The position numbers and the translations under genes were made by a program. From contig JACRJZ010000091.1 of assembly GCA_016219875.1 (NCBI GenBank), positions 146,800 through 210,799 of the forward strand: a stretch of 64,000 bases of DNA, written 5' to 3'. The stretch is from Verrucomicrobiota bacterium (GTDB taxonomy: Bacteria > Verrucomicrobiota > Verrucomicrobiia > Limisphaerales > JACRJZ01). Position 1 is the stretch's first letter. Each line of letters opens with the position of its first letter. Below are positions 26,701-34,737 of the stretch, piece after piece. A model generated the notes under the pieces. The model was not told where the DNA came from. It saw nothing but the letters and a program-made list of their open reading frames with translations, and searched no databases.

Positions 26701-26862
26701 GCTGTCAAAGGTGTGGCGGAAGACGATCTTCGCCGCGCGGCAGGTGCCCATGACGTTGCGGGCCAGCCAGACTTCGCCGTAACTGCCCCGGCCAACGAGA
26801 CGCAGCAACTCGTGATCGGGAATCGGCGGCGGGGCCGCGGAGTCGGACACGGTGGCGTTCAT
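23761..26862 (-). CDS. Membrane Ser/Thr protein kinase with C-terminal WD40 repeats (module B)
   Basis: A 1033-residue protein. I chose ATG 26862 because earlier codons lie in heptamer-repeat DNA. The N-terminal kinase domain has the Gly loop GRGSYGEVW (24-32), Lys45, IHRDLKPSN (185-193) and ADIG in place of the usual DFG (204-207). Residues of about 105-145, in the hinge region, are low-complexity sequence encoded by an inserted heptamer array. A single membrane segment (SLVSALIGGLAVGGYLLAAL) lies near 327-346. The rest is a long series of WD40 repeats (IRLWDVD, VRLWEIPAG, VRVWNVAE, VRLWDLPT), which should lie on the opposite face of the membrane from the kinase. The upstream neighbour on the same strand is an ECF sigma factor, a pairing common in this phylum. 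Confidence 0.85.
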   Translation of the reverse strand: MNATVSDSAAPPPIPDHELLRLVGRGSYGEVWLARNVMGTCRAAKIVFRHTFDSDRPFEREFAGIQKFEPVSRSHEGLVQVLHVGRNPAAGCFYYVMELADDALVQGSEFKVQSSCLANESSDGSAAGSKTTLNLEPRTLNPQTYVPRTLRADLQRRGALPVDQLLDVGLALAAALGHLHKSGLIHRDLKPSNIIFVRGRPKLADIGLVSELGESRSFVGTEGFIPPEGPGTSSADLYSLGKVLYEAATGLDRLRFPEIPPAWLELPSGHGLLEFHEIILKACEGQAARRYQTAEDMQADLALLQSGRSVRRMRSLERHLSLLKKASLVSALIGGLAVGGYLLAALEARREHERARRIEHAEQEARRQLWNSLLAQARAGRRSGMSGARVESLQALRQAAAASNSMELRNEAIACLALPDLLPRAPLPLPGADESHPRLHPSLETYASSDTAGRVTLRRVKDQAELASWPGGGVPVETMSFVPASPNHLLAADTDGAIRLWDVDQRTLRFALTNLSAGVVADFSAARGLVAVGRIEERVELLDLETRAVRKTIPLPCPAAGLAFSHDGQRLAVALSASNAVVVVGTDNAAAEIWLPHPARVDDLRWAPSGRTLVTAAGDACVRLWEIPAGRLSRVLGGHQARLTALALHPHGELLATSSWDGTTCLWDMASGHLWLALPSAGTELRFSSDGRQLALLPFGRDEIMLHEIVDDRICRLWTEPEPAVRGDDTKGPWGVAFSPDDRQLATASYDGVRVWNVAERVELAHLPSAKACSVMFHPGRRELLVCRQDGVFRWPLATAGSGALSFGAPETISATDDNYQRGCLSDDGQVLAYLHGDHITVRRDGILTGTLPCPERPYWLALSPDCRWLAACTFGHPSLVRLWDLPTREEAWRTEVTGSACVAFAPDNRWLVTGGGEEVCFWDVATGRPGWRFPRRNAATLQGPVAFSRDGRLLALALTRTEVQLRDARTGAELAVLESPLPRTISALTFNHAGDQLAVVTESHLIQLWNLATLRCRLAELNLDWAVAPSAK
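26438..26549. repeat. Heptamer array inverted pair inside the kinase coding sequence
   Basis: 26438-26472 reads as GGGTTCA, AGGTTCG, AGGTTCA, AGGTTCA and a drifting unit. 26522-26549 reads as CTTTGAA twice, CTCTGAA, CCTTGAA. The two arrays are reverse complements separated by about 50 bp. They are translated in frame as an insertion in the kinase hinge. Confidence 0.82.
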
Positions 26863-27174
26863 GGGGACGGAGATTAAGCACGAAATCCGAAATTTGAAAC
26901 AAATCTCAAATCCGAATGGGCAAACCCGAAGCCCCTCCAGGGCTGACTCAAGAATCATGCGGCGAGGAGCGCGGGCAGCCTGCCCGCGCTCCTTCTTGAA
27001 TCAACTCTGAAGCCCCCCCGGCCCAAGGTCGTTTCAGGATGCCCACACCCCCTCACGCGGAATCAGACCTCTCTCGAGGCGATTTCAAAACTCCGTAGCA
27101 GCCGACATGAGGGGGCTTTGTTTCCTTTGAAATTAGAGCCTCCTCACGTCGGCTGCTTCGGTTTTGAAAGAGAC
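26863..27174. other. Spacer between kinase and sigma genes with array, hairpin and repeat
   Basis: No gene is seen. 26877-26918 is a drifting heptamer array (AATCCGA, AATTTGA and so on). 26965-26993 is a perfect hairpin with 13-bp arms (AGGAGCGCGGGCA) and a GCC loop, bordered by TCAAGAA/TTCTTGA; it could attenuate sigma-to-kinase read-through. A palindromic repeat lies at 27095-27159. Confidence 0.6.
27095..27159. repeat. Dispersed palindromic repeat, copy 4 (degenerate)
   Basis: The left arm 27095-27118 has two substitutions or more against the family (GCCGACATGAGGGGGC), and the right arm 27136-27159 ends CTGCTTC instead of CTGCTAC. The spacing is identical to copies 1 and 2, so this is an older, drifting copy. 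Confidence 0.8.
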
Positions 27175-27843
27175 TCACTCGCCCTCCGGCCAGACGCCGT
27201 CTTTCGCCCGCTCCAGCTTGCGCATCTCTTCACGGAGTGCGCGGGCGACGCGATGCTTGGCCAGATAGACTTGCCCCAGGCTCACGCCCAGCGAGCGGGT
27301 GATCTTCCCGATGGGCGTCTGTTTCAGGGCGTAGAGATCAAAGATGAGGTACTGCTTGGCGCTCACGCGGGCCTTGACGCGCTCCAAGGCCGTCTCCAGC
27401 GAATGCCGTTGCCACTCGGCCTCCCAGAGGGCGTCGAGTTGCGGGAGGGCGGGATCGGGCGCGCGTTCGAGAAAGCTCGTCCCGGTCCCGGTGGCCGGAG
27501 CCGGCCGGATCAGAGTCGCTTTGGCGGAGGCCTTTTTGCGGAGGTGATCGGCGATGCGCGAGCGGACGTTCAGCAGCAGCCAGGCCTTGAAGGAGCCGAT
27601 GGCGGGATCGTAGCGGAAGCCGCGCATCTTCTTGGCCACGCCCAGGACGGTTTCCTGGACGACGTCCTCCGCTTCCGTGTGCGAAAGCCCCGCCTGGAGC
27701 GCCACGCTGTAAATGAGCTTCCAGTACGTGTCGAAGAAGACGCGCCAGCCTTCCTGGTCGTCCCAGTTCTTGAGCCGCGTCAGCAGACTGCGCCGAGTCG
27801 GCAAGAACTCGTCCGGCGGCTCGATGTGTTTTTCGTCGATCAT
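27175..27843 (-). CDS. ECF RNA polymerase sigma factor (module B)
   Basis: A 222-residue sigma-70 family protein starting at ATG 27843. Region 2 is visible as GWRVFFDTYWKLIYSVALQAG, within which the core is YWKLIYSVA, followed by EAEDVVQETVLGVAKKM and GSFKAWLLLNVRSRIADHLR. Region 4 is visible as SAKQYLIFDLYALKQ and IGKITRSLGVSLGQVYLAKHRVA, within which a helix-turn-helix fits. It has no sigma regions 1 or 3 and is therefore of ECF type. It is followed on the same strand by the WD40 kinase, an arrangement in which kinase signalling is expected to control the sigma factor. Confidence 0.87.
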   Translation of the reverse strand: MIDEKHIEPPDEFLPTRRSLLTRLKNWDDQEGWRVFFDTYWKLIYSVALQAGLSHTEAEDVVQETVLGVAKKMRGFRYDPAIGSFKAWLLLNVRSRIADHLRKKASAKATLIRPAPATGTGTSFLERAPDPALPQLDALWEAEWQRHSLETALERVKARVSAKQYLIFDLYALKQTPIGKITRSLGVSLGQVYLAKHRVARALREEMRKLERAKDGVWPEGE

Positions 27844-27928
27844 CGCGGGCGTGCGGCGCCCGAAGATAAGTCCGCAACCGCCCGCGCATTCTTTCAAAAC
27901 CTTTTCAAACGGCGACTGAAAAACCCCG

Positions 27929-27955
27929 CAGCAGCCTCCTCACGTCGGCTGCTAT
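27929..27955. repeat. Half copy of the dispersed palindrome
   Basis: Only the right arm (GCCTCCTCACGTCGGCTGCT) is present; no complementary left arm lies upstream. It is a decayed or partial copy between the sigma gene and the phosphodiesterase gene. Confidence 0.75.
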
Positions 27956-27995
27956 GGCTTTGAAGGTTTCGCCTGACGACCCAGTGCAAAGCCTT

Positions 27996-29630
27996 TCAAG
28001 GCTTGCGCAGACGATAGAACCTGGCATCGCGCGGGCTTGCCTCGGTGTGGTAGCAGTTCGTTCCGTCGGTCGCGTAAGGTGGCGCCAACTCATTCCACAC
28101 AATCGGTGTGGCGGAGAGATCGTCGGTCCAGTGAAGGCGCCAAGCCGGGTCCGCGTTGGGCCACAGCACGGCCACGACACCGTTGGTGAACGCGATGGCA
28201 AGTGACGGCGGGCGGGCTCTCGGTGTGAGCACGAAGCTGAGGTTGTCGGCGCTCGCGTCGTTCTGGCCCGAGGCGACACGGTGGGTGAGGGTGAAATCCA
28301 CAAAGCGCGTTCCGGTCGGCAGAAGGCCGTTGGTGCTGCGCTCCAGCAGTCCGGTCACGCCGAAGCGATCGTTCGGCGAAGCGTTGCCCACCGCGTTCGA
28401 GCCGAGCACTGCGCCAGCGCTGCTGAGAAACTGCACTGCGAGGACCGCATGGTCCGCTTGCGCCCCGGCACCGCCAAACCAGCCTGACAAGATGTAGTCC
28501 ACACCGGAACCGTCCACGTCGGCGGCCAGGCTGGAGAGGGCGATGCGTTGAGAGATCGAGCCTTGGGCCGTGCCGCCGAGGAAGAAGTTGGCACCGCGAT
28601 TCGTCGGGCCGGGGCTGGTCGCGGATGGGAAGTTGGAGTGCGAGCCATAGACGCCAAGGGTGGTGCTTGCCAGATCGAACCACCAAGCGATGCCACGGTT
28701 GGTTGTGTAGTTGTTCGTCCCGGAGTTGGCTTCGGCGTCGCCATTGAAAATGAGGTTGGTCCCAAAGCGCGGCAGCGGCAGCGGCAGCCCGACCGCGTGA
28801 GCGTCCATGTTCCACGCCGGATCAATCGGCACGCTGAGATGAGAGAGCACCGTGGCGCACGCATCGACGATCGTCGGGGCCGGCCAAATCACGCCCCGCG
28901 CCGCAGCCGGCCCGCTGTAGATGCTGAAGACGATGCGCGAGCGCTCCGGGTCGGGATGATCGTGCTCGCCGTGGTCTGATTGCACGATGACCAGCCAGTT
29001 TTCGTTGGAGTAGGTCACGCGGTTCGTGAGTGCTCCGATGATTTGCCCCACGCGACCGTCGGCAATTTCGATGGCGCGGACATAGTTGCTCACGGTTGGC
29101 CCCCAGCCAAAGTTGTGGCCGGCGGAATCCACGTCTAGCAGCAGCATCCAAAAAACGTCGGGATTGGAGTTGGTGAGACGACGGCAGGTTTCAATCGTCA
29201 CGGCGGCGTCGCTGGCGAAGGAGAGTTTCACGTCGGCCTCTGGCACCGCAGTCAGCATCGGCGCCCAGCGGGCGAAGGCCAGCGTGTTCAAGTTGCTGTG
29301 GGCCGTTTCGAGCCGCCGGAAAAAGCTCGGGTAGGCCGCGAATTGATGACCGGAGAAACTGTTGCCCGGATCGTTGACGCCGTGCTTGTCGCCCCAAACG
29401 CCGGTGAAGAAGCTCGACCAACACGCCGCGCTGTGCGTGACCGGATGCGTCACCCCGCGCACGGAGTAACAACCGTTGGACTTGAGCGCGTCAAGGTTCG
29501 GCGTGCGCGCCACGGCCAGGGCGCTGGGCATGGTGCCATCGATGCCGATGATCAGGACTTTGTTGGTGAGCGCTCCGGCATCGGTTGCGAGGCCCGCCAG
29601 CACGGCCAATACGACGAGAGAAGAATTCAT
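27996..29630 (-). CDS. Secreted alkaline phosphatase/type I phosphodiesterase family protein
   Basis: A 544-residue protein with a signal peptide (SSLVVLAVLAGLATDAGA). The N-terminal 300 residues follow the type I phosphodiesterase/nucleotide pyrophosphatase pattern: VLIIGIDGTMPSAL at the first metal Asp, TPNLDALKSNG, the nucleophile region THPVTHSAACWSSFFTG, DVDSAGHNFGWG and QSDHGEHDHPD, which supply metal-binding Asp and His. A jelly-roll-like middle domain follows, then a C-terminal domain ending ARFYRLRKP, as in other exported proteins here. The substrate is unknown. It sits inside the duplicated module region but has no counterpart in the other copy. Confidence 0.8.
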   Translation of the reverse strand: MNSSLVVLAVLAGLATDAGALTNKVLIIGIDGTMPSALAVARTPNLDALKSNGCYSVRGVTHPVTHSAACWSSFFTGVWGDKHGVNDPGNSFSGHQFAAYPSFFRRLETAHSNLNTLAFARWAPMLTAVPEADVKLSFASDAAVTIETCRRLTNSNPDVFWMLLLDVDSAGHNFGWGPTVSNYVRAIEIADGRVGQIIGALTNRVTYSNENWLVIVQSDHGEHDHPDPERSRIVFSIYSGPAAARGVIWPAPTIVDACATVLSHLSVPIDPAWNMDAHAVGLPLPLPRFGTNLIFNGDAEANSGTNNYTTNRGIAWWFDLASTTLGVYGSHSNFPSATSPGPTNRGANFFLGGTAQGSISQRIALSSLAADVDGSGVDYILSGWFGGAGAQADHAVLAVQFLSSAGAVLGSNAVGNASPNDRFGVTGLLERSTNGLLPTGTRFVDFTLTHRVASGQNDASADNLSFVLTPRARPPSLAIAFTNGVVAVLWPNADPAWRLHWTDDLSATPIVWNELAPPYATDGTNCYHTEASPRDARFYRLRKP

Positions 29631-29938
29631 GGCAGTTGCTTTGAACTGCCCCGTTTATCCCAGTTCCACGGCGCAAAAGCCACTCCAGAAAATCCCCGCC
29701 TGGTCGAGAATCGCCGGACGGCAGGGCAGGGGACCACAGGGCTGATTCAAGAAAGCGTAGCAGCCGACGTGAGGAGGCTCACATCGATTGGAGATTGCGG
29801 ATTGCAGATCGCAGATTGGAAATGGAGCCTCCTCACGTCGGCTGCTACGATCCAGGGATTCTTGAGTCCATCGTGCAGGGGACCGGCGTACAGCCGTGGC
29901 GCAGTTGAAAAGCGGGAGTCCTCACCGGACGGCCCCAG
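29631..29938. other. Spacer upstream of the phosphodiesterase gene
   Basis: No gene is seen. It holds dispersed palindrome copy 5 with an internal heptamer array (29757-29848). The phosphodiesterase promoter is presumably in 29631-29750, but I see no clear motif. Confidence 0.5.
29757..29848. repeat. Dispersed palindromic repeat, copy 5, with a heptamer array as its spacer
   Basis: The arms are 29757-29780 and 29825-29848. The spacer 29784-29825 is six heptamers (TCGATTG, GAGATTG, CGGATTG, CAGATCG, CAGATTG, GAAATGG). As at 23395-23623, an array sits exactly between palindrome arms, linking the two repeat types. Confidence 0.88.
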
Positions 29939-30391
29939 CTACGGTTTGTGCAGCCGGTAGAACCGATGGCCCACCGGCACGGGCTCGACGAAGCAGAGGT
30001 TGGTGGCGCTCGTGGCGTAGGGTGGCGCAATCTCCGTGCATAAGATCGGTGTCGTGGACAAGCTCTCGGTCCAGTGCAGCTTCCACCCCGCCTCGGGTCC
30101 TGGCCAGGAGACGACCACGGTGTTAGTCGTGGTGCGAGTAACGGTGAGCAGCGGGGCGCCCGGCGTTGGCACGGCGGCGAGGATTCCCCAGAACCCTCCG
30201 TGGAGCGTGAACTGGCCCCCGCTCATGGTGCCGGTATCGGGCTGGCCGAGGGTGCCACTCACGGAATATTGGCTGTTGCTGCTGGTGCCGCCACCGCCGT
30301 CGAGGGTGAACCAGTCACTGACGTAGGTTTGGGCCTGGGCGCCTGGTCCGAGGCTGAGAAGGCCCAGAAGGATGAGGCTGGTCGTTTTCAT
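29939..30391 (-). CDS. Small secreted protein with GGGG/YSVSGTLGQPD motif (module A)
   Basis: A 150-residue paralogue of the protein at 15484-15924. ATG 30391 gives a normal signal peptide (MKTTSLILLGLLSLGPGAQA). The mature protein has VSDWFTLDGGGGTSSNSQYS, SGTLGQPDTGTMSGGQFTLH and GGFWGIL, then a C-terminal domain ending GHRFYRLHKP. The function is unknown. It lies 36 bp downstream of the M6 protease gene on the same strand, the same relative position as its paralogue has at the end of module B. Confidence 0.75.
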   Translation of the reverse strand: MKTTSLILLGLLSLGPGAQAQTYVSDWFTLDGGGGTSSNSQYSVSGTLGQPDTGTMSGGQFTLHGGFWGILAAVPTPGAPLLTVTRTTTNTVVVSWPGPEAGWKLHWTESLSTTPILCTEIAPPYATSATNLCFVEPVPVGHRFYRLHKP

Positions 30392-30426
30392 GTCGGTCGG
30401 GTTTGCGGGGGGTCCAGGTTTCTTGT

Positions 30427-32283
30427 TCATCGTCCGATAATGACGTGTCCGCCATAGGCGCGGAGGCGCATCGCCTTGGTGATGTGCGGGCTGTCGGTGC
30501 TCCGGCTGCTCTTGATGTGGACGTAGCCGCCCGAAGCCACCGCGCCCACTCCCTCGGCCATTTGGTTGTACGGCAGCGAATAGGTGCCGTTCTCCGTGCC
30601 CGTGTAGAAGAAGTCCAACCAGGTGCCCATTTCGCTGGTCCAGTCAATCGTGATGCTGTTCGTGCCCGTCGTAAAGGGCCGCACCTGCACGTTGACGCAG
30701 GCGGGCGTCTGGTCATACCACCACAGCCAGGGTGTGGCGCTGTCGCTCGGCCAGACGGTGCTTTCCCCCCGGCGAAGGTCAGGGTAAGCCTCGGCCTGCA
30801 AGGCCTTGACGGCCCAGAACGCCGGCAAAGTGTACTCCACGCTCATGTCGGCGCTGTGAGTGCCGCCCACGACGCAAAGCCCATTGGTGGTCAACGAGGG
30901 CTGCCCATAGAGCCAGCAGAGAAACAGCGTCTCGCACTTGGTGCAACGCCGCCAATAGTGATGCGCCAGCACGGTGGAATCCGTGATGAGCGTGTAGTCG
31001 CCGGAGGCCGCCGCGTGCGTTCCGCCCCCTGGGCAATTGCTGGCGGCCTGGTTGGGACCGTAGAAGAGGGACTGGCATTTGCTGCAGCGTCTCCAGCCAG
31101 ACTGGCCCGGTTCGGACGTGTCGTTCTTGACCAGGCCGTGATCGTCCCGGAATGGGGTGTGCGTGCCTCCCGCCGAACACTGCCCCGTGGCGGTCGTCCC
31201 GAACATCAAAGACCGGCACTCGGTGCATTCGCGCCAGCCTTGTTCCGCGTCCGGCCAGGAGAGGTCCGCCATCAATGGAGGGCGCTTGCTGGCATTGTGC
31301 GCCACATGCCAGATGACCAATCCGTTGCCCGCCACGTTGGCGTCGTAACCTCCGCCTTCACCCGTGATGTTCCGTGTGCGGTACTCCAGCAAGAAGAACT
31401 CGTCCGCGCCCCGGTTGGTGTCGTAGAGGATGACGGGAGCGGTTACGAGGCCGCGCTGGGCGGCGGGCAGGCTGGCGGTGTCGCCGCTGTTGAGCGGGAA
31501 GAGACGCGGCTGGGACCAGCCCAACTGCATCTTGTGCCAGGCGTCCAAGTGGTAGGTCTGGCCCTGGCTGCAACTCATCAGGCTGAGCATGTTGGCCAGG
31601 CATTCACCGGTGCCCCAGATGCCGTAGAAGTCGATCGCACCCAAGATGTGCGCCATCTCATGGCACATGGTATCGAAGTAATCCGTGTGAAAGCCGACAT
31701 AGACCAAGCCCTCGTAGGGCCGCGATACATTGGGGGGCTTGACATTGGCAACCCCACGCGAGGACAAGCCTCTGTCGTTTGAGAAGAGGGTGATGGCCAG
31801 TTCGCGGTCGGTCACATTGGTGTTGGCCGGGCTGGTATTGTACGACTCCCAGTTGAAGCCGTTCGTCCGCACAGCCCAGTAGATGATGTTAGAGGCATAC
31901 CGGCTGTCGTTGTTGATATGCTCGTAGCGGTGCGATTCCGGGAGATGCACTCGAAGCACTCGGGTCGGGGTCCACTGGAAGCGGCCGTTGGAAACCTCCT
32001 CGAAGTAACCATTGGCCGTGCGGGCGCCGGGGCTGACCTCGAAGACGAGGTTGCTGTAGTAGGCGATGTTGGTCCCGTGCGCAAACACCGGACTGGGCGA
32101 AGGGAAATTGGCCAAGATGACCAGCATCGGCCGGGTGACGCCCACCTCGTTGTCCGTCGCCATGCGCCGGTAGCCAAAGTCCGACAGTGTGGCCGCCGAT
32201 GCCGGGAGGATTCCGCCCAACCACAGGGCAGGAAGCAAGGAGTCCCAGGCCGAAACTCGTAGCCGGAGAGGGTGCATTTTCAT
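30427..32283 (-). CDS. Secreted M6-like metalloprotease with inserted Cys-rich GGTH repeats (module A)
   Basis: A 618-residue paralogue of the protein at 19363-20853. The N-terminal signal ends near ILPASA. HEMAHILGAIDFYG gives His208, Glu209, His212 and Asp218. Between residues of about 350 and 485 there are three repeats of the form WRxCxxCxxLF...C..GGTH (WRECTECRSLM, WRRCSKCQSLF, WRRCTKCETLF), absent from the paralogue and inserted in the C-terminal part of the protease region. Each could bind a metal through its cysteines and His. The C-terminus (MRLRAYGGHVIIGR) matches the paralogue. It is probably exported and active on extracellular or surface proteins, possibly the adjacent fibre (inference). 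Confidence 0.8.
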   Translation of the reverse strand: MKMHPLRLRVSAWDSLLPALWLGGILPASAATLSDFGYRRMATDNEVGVTRPMLVILANFPSPSPVFAHGTNIAYYSNLVFEVSPGARTANGYFEEVSNGRFQWTPTRVLRVHLPESHRYEHINNDSRYASNIIYWAVRTNGFNWESYNTSPANTNVTDRELAITLFSNDRGLSSRGVANVKPPNVSRPYEGLVYVGFHTDYFDTMCHEMAHILGAIDFYGIWGTGECLANMLSLMSCSQGQTYHLDAWHKMQLGWSQPRLFPLNSGDTASLPAAQRGLVTAPVILYDTNRGADEFFLLEYRTRNITGEGGGYDANVAGNGLVIWHVAHNASKRPPLMADLSWPDAEQGWRECTECRSLMFGTTATGQCSAGGTHTPFRDDHGLVKNDTSEPGQSGWRRCSKCQSLFYGPNQAASNCPGGGTHAAASGDYTLITDSTVLAHHYWRRCTKCETLFLCWLYGQPSLTTNGLCVVGGTHSADMSVEYTLPAFWAVKALQAEAYPDLRRGESTVWPSDSATPWLWWYDQTPACVNVQVRPFTTGTNSITIDWTSEMGTWLDFFYTGTENGTYSLPYNQMAEGVGAVASGGYVHIKSSRSTDSPHITKAMRLRAYGGHVIIGR

Positions 32284-32317
32284 AGTGGGGCCTTGGAGGG
32301 TGCGTTGCCCGCGCCGG

Positions 32318-34489
32318 CTATTGCAGGCTGACGAGCACCAGCACGAGTCCTTGACCGGCCTCGAGCCGGGTCATGGCTTTGCCCAGGATCGTTCCCGGTG
32401 CTCGGACTGCGTCGGCCGCCTTCATGGCGTGGCCTGGCCGATCAGAGGTCGTCAGGAGATCGCCGGGCTTGACCGGGAAGACGGAGGCATCCACCCAGGC
32501 GAAGACGCGCCCCGACAGGGCCACGTTCTGACCTCCGGGCAGCGTGTTCTCTTGGATCATGCGGATGCCTGGCGCGACGCCGCCAGCACCGCTGACCACG
32601 CCAGCGACGGCGGAATCGTAGGCTCGCGTGCTCAGCCTAAGCTGGCCGGGACGGTGTTCGTCGATGACGACCACCGCGCCTGGACGAATGGATTCACCGG
32701 ACATGGCGAACGGCTCGGCCAAGTCGGCGCCGCCGCGAATGTCCAGGCTCTTGCAGCTCAGCTCATCGGCGCAGTACGTGTACCCAGCGTTGCTGACGCG
32801 GAACACCAAATTGCCTCCGGTGGCGCCGCTGAAGCCCTTGAGAATGTCGCCGGCCGCCTTGTTCACCACCACCACGTTGGCGTCGGAACTGGCCGTGGTT
32901 GAGAAGATGCCGATGCCATTGCTGGCGTTGGTCACGTAGAGAGCTGGGTTGGCCGTTCCCGTGCCCGATCCTTCGACGCGGGCGTTGCCCACCACGTGCA
33001 ACTGCTGCTGCGGAGAGGCGGTGCCAACGCCCACGCGATCCTGGCCCTGGTTGACAAAGAGCGTCTGCCCGTCGGCGGGGAACCGCACGGTGTTGTTCCC
33101 GTAGTCCCAGCCCTGCAGGTTCCGATAGCCATGGGAACCGTCGTAGCCGTACAGCCAGAGCGCCGTGCCGCCGCCACGATGGGACCAGACGAACTCGGCG
33201 TTGGAGGCGGAAAGCACGCCGGTCTTCTTGAGGACCAAGTTGTCGTTGTTGCCCGAAGCGGCGATTTGGATGGTCGTGACGCCCCGCACGTCCAGCTTGC
33301 TCTCCGGCGAGGTCGTACCGATCCCCAGATCGCCCGACGAGATGATCTGATCACCGGTGAACGTATTGCCGCCGCTGCGCAAGGCTACGTTGGCGCTCAA
33401 GCGGCCGTCCGCGACAGTGCCGGAGGCCAGGGCCGAGGCGTTCAAGGCGCTCAGGCTGGAGCCGCTGCCGGAGAAAGCCGCCGCCGTGACCGTGCCGTTG
33501 GCCCGCACGTCACGCGCATAGATGTTCATGTACTCGAGGCGGGCTTGGTTGTAGAAGCCGATGTTGGTCACGACGCTCTGGAAACTGCCCATCTGGACAT
33601 CGTGACCCGCGCCATCGCTGCCCAGGTAAACCTGCTCGTGGCCGGCCCCTTCCACCAAAGCGTAGCTGCCATTGATGTGAAGCTTCTGTTGGGGAGCATT
33701 GGTGCCGAGGCCGACATTGCCGCCTTGTCTCAGGGTCAGAATTGCTTGGTTGTCGGTGCCCAGCGTGAGCGTGGAGTTGGCTTCGTTCCCGTCGGAGTCC
33801 GACCCGATGTAGAAGGAGTTGCTGATCGTGGTGCTGGGACCCGCCGGGCCCGCGGGGCCGGCCGGGCCCACCGATCCCGGCGGACCTGCTGCCACGGTGG
33901 CAGCGATCTGGAGGGTCTGGCCTTGGGGTGTAATCAGGATGTTGCTGCCCGCGCTGAGTGTGACGGCGTCTTTCAAGCCGTTCAGGCTCTTGACGACTTG
34001 TCCGCTGGCCAGTTTGTCCTCCGTGAGCGTGCCGTTGGCGATGCCCGCGCCCGTGACCGAAAGCAGTGCCACGCTCAAGGCTGTGTTGGCGGAACCGGCC
34101 GTGCCCGCCGTCGGGGCGTAGAGCGCATAGGGCGCGGGGGTGAGCGGTTGGCGCGGGGTGAGCAGGTTCCAGAAGCCGCTGCCGTTGGAGGCCACCGCCA
34201 GTTGCAGCCATCGGGCGTCACCGCCAAAGAGGCCCGGCCCGAAGTCCAGCGTTGTGCTGAACAGGCCGTTGCTCACCATGACGGTGCTGCTCAAGATCGG
34301 GCCGACGGGCGCGCCGTCGCTGGGCGCGTCGAAGACCGAGAATCGAAAATCGAAAACGCCTTGGGCGGGCTGGCCGCCGTCGCTGAGCCGGCCTTGGTAG
34401 GTGAAGGCCGTGCCGAGCGGAGCGGCGCTGACGCTGCCAACAAGGAGGACCGCCATGGCGGCGAGGTTCGGCAGATGTTTTCTATTCAT
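32318..34489 (-). CDS. Secreted fibre-like protein with collagen-like segment (module A)
   Basis: A 723-residue protein: signal peptide (NLAAMAVLLVGSVSAA), GTAFTYQGRLSDGG beta domain, a short collagen-like run (GPPGSVGPAGPAGPAGP near residue 205), then LGIGTTSPESKLDV and VGVGTASPQQQLHV repeats typical of bacterial tail-fibre-like proteins. The C-terminal module (ADLAEPFAM, GDLLTTSDRPGHAMKA, LVLVSLQ) is nearly identical to that of the 20893-23337 protein. A CTGTAAC-N15-CTGTAAC motif lies about 104 bp upstream of its ATG. It precedes the M6 protease gene by 34 bp and is probably in the same transcript. Confidence 0.8.
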   Translation of the reverse strand: MNRKHLPNLAAMAVLLVGSVSAAPLGTAFTYQGRLSDGGQPAQGVFDFRFSVFDAPSDGAPVGPILSSTVMVSNGLFSTTLDFGPGLFGGDARWLQLAVASNGSGFWNLLTPRQPLTPAPYALYAPTAGTAGSANTALSVALLSVTGAGIANGTLTEDKLASGQVVKSLNGLKDAVTLSAGSNILITPQGQTLQIAATVAAGPPGSVGPAGPAGPAGPSTTISNSFYIGSDSDGNEANSTLTLGTDNQAILTLRQGGNVGLGTNAPQQKLHINGSYALVEGAGHEQVYLGSDGAGHDVQMGSFQSVVTNIGFYNQARLEYMNIYARDVRANGTVTAAAFSGSGSSLSALNASALASGTVADGRLSANVALRSGGNTFTGDQIISSGDLGIGTTSPESKLDVRGVTTIQIAASGNNDNLVLKKTGVLSASNAEFVWSHRGGGTALWLYGYDGSHGYRNLQGWDYGNNTVRFPADGQTLFVNQGQDRVGVGTASPQQQLHVVGNARVEGSGTGTANPALYVTNASNGIGIFSTTASSDANVVVVNKAAGDILKGFSGATGGNLVFRVSNAGYTYCADELSCKSLDIRGGADLAEPFAMSGESIRPGAVVVIDEHRPGQLRLSTRAYDSAVAGVVSGAGGVAPGIRMIQENTLPGGQNVALSGRVFAWVDASVFPVKPGDLLTTSDRPGHAMKAADAVRAPGTILGKAMTRLEAGQGLVLVLVSLQ

Positions 34490-34592
34490 GGCATGATGAT
34501 GGTTGACGGTCTGTTGCTGGACTCATCCCAGACACGCGCTTGTCGCTTCTGCCAACCTGGCAGCCGACCGTTCCAGGACAGGTCCATCTGGG

Positions 34593-34621
34593 GTTACAGC
34601 AAACCGACACCAAGGTTACAG
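34593..34621 (-). promoter_or_regulatory. Candidate ECF promoter or activator site, CTGTAAC-N15-CTGTAAC
   Basis: On the minus strand two CTGTAAC elements start 22 bp apart, about 104 bp before the fibre ATG at 34489. The same pair with the same spacing, plus a shared CTT after the first element, lies before the kinase at 38680-38708. Spacing suits -35/-10 boxes (6 + 16) of a special promoter, or two helical turns of an activator site. Confidence 0.5.
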
Positions 34622-34645
34622 GGAATCGGGCTTGAGCCTCAGAAC

Positions 34646-34737
34646 TCCTGAGCCGTGGAATTGGCTTGGGCCGCCCGGTGAGGGCACCGGGCCTACTAGG
34701 GTCGCGCGAGCTGTAGGCCGGGTCCCCTGACCCGGCG
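34646..34737. repeat. Multi-hairpin repeat, GGTGAGGGCACCGGG family, copy 1
   Basis: It contains TCCTGAGCCGTGGA, then CCCGGTGAGGGCACCGGG (hairpin), GCCTAC...GTAGGC pairing and CCGGGTCCCCTGACCCGG (hairpin). The same series in the same order recurs at 63871-63960 with a diverged central spacer. Confidence 0.85.

Noticed and set aside
13698..29848. Palindromic repeats as a dispersed CRISPR or as insertion sequences
   Set aside because: No unique spacers at regular spacing, no cas genes, no transposase frame between the arms, and all units are under 250 bp.
16051..34489. Fibre-like genes as part of a prophage tail module
   Set aside because: They carry signal peptides and lie among sigma, kinase and protease genes, with no capsid, portal, baseplate or lysis genes nearby.
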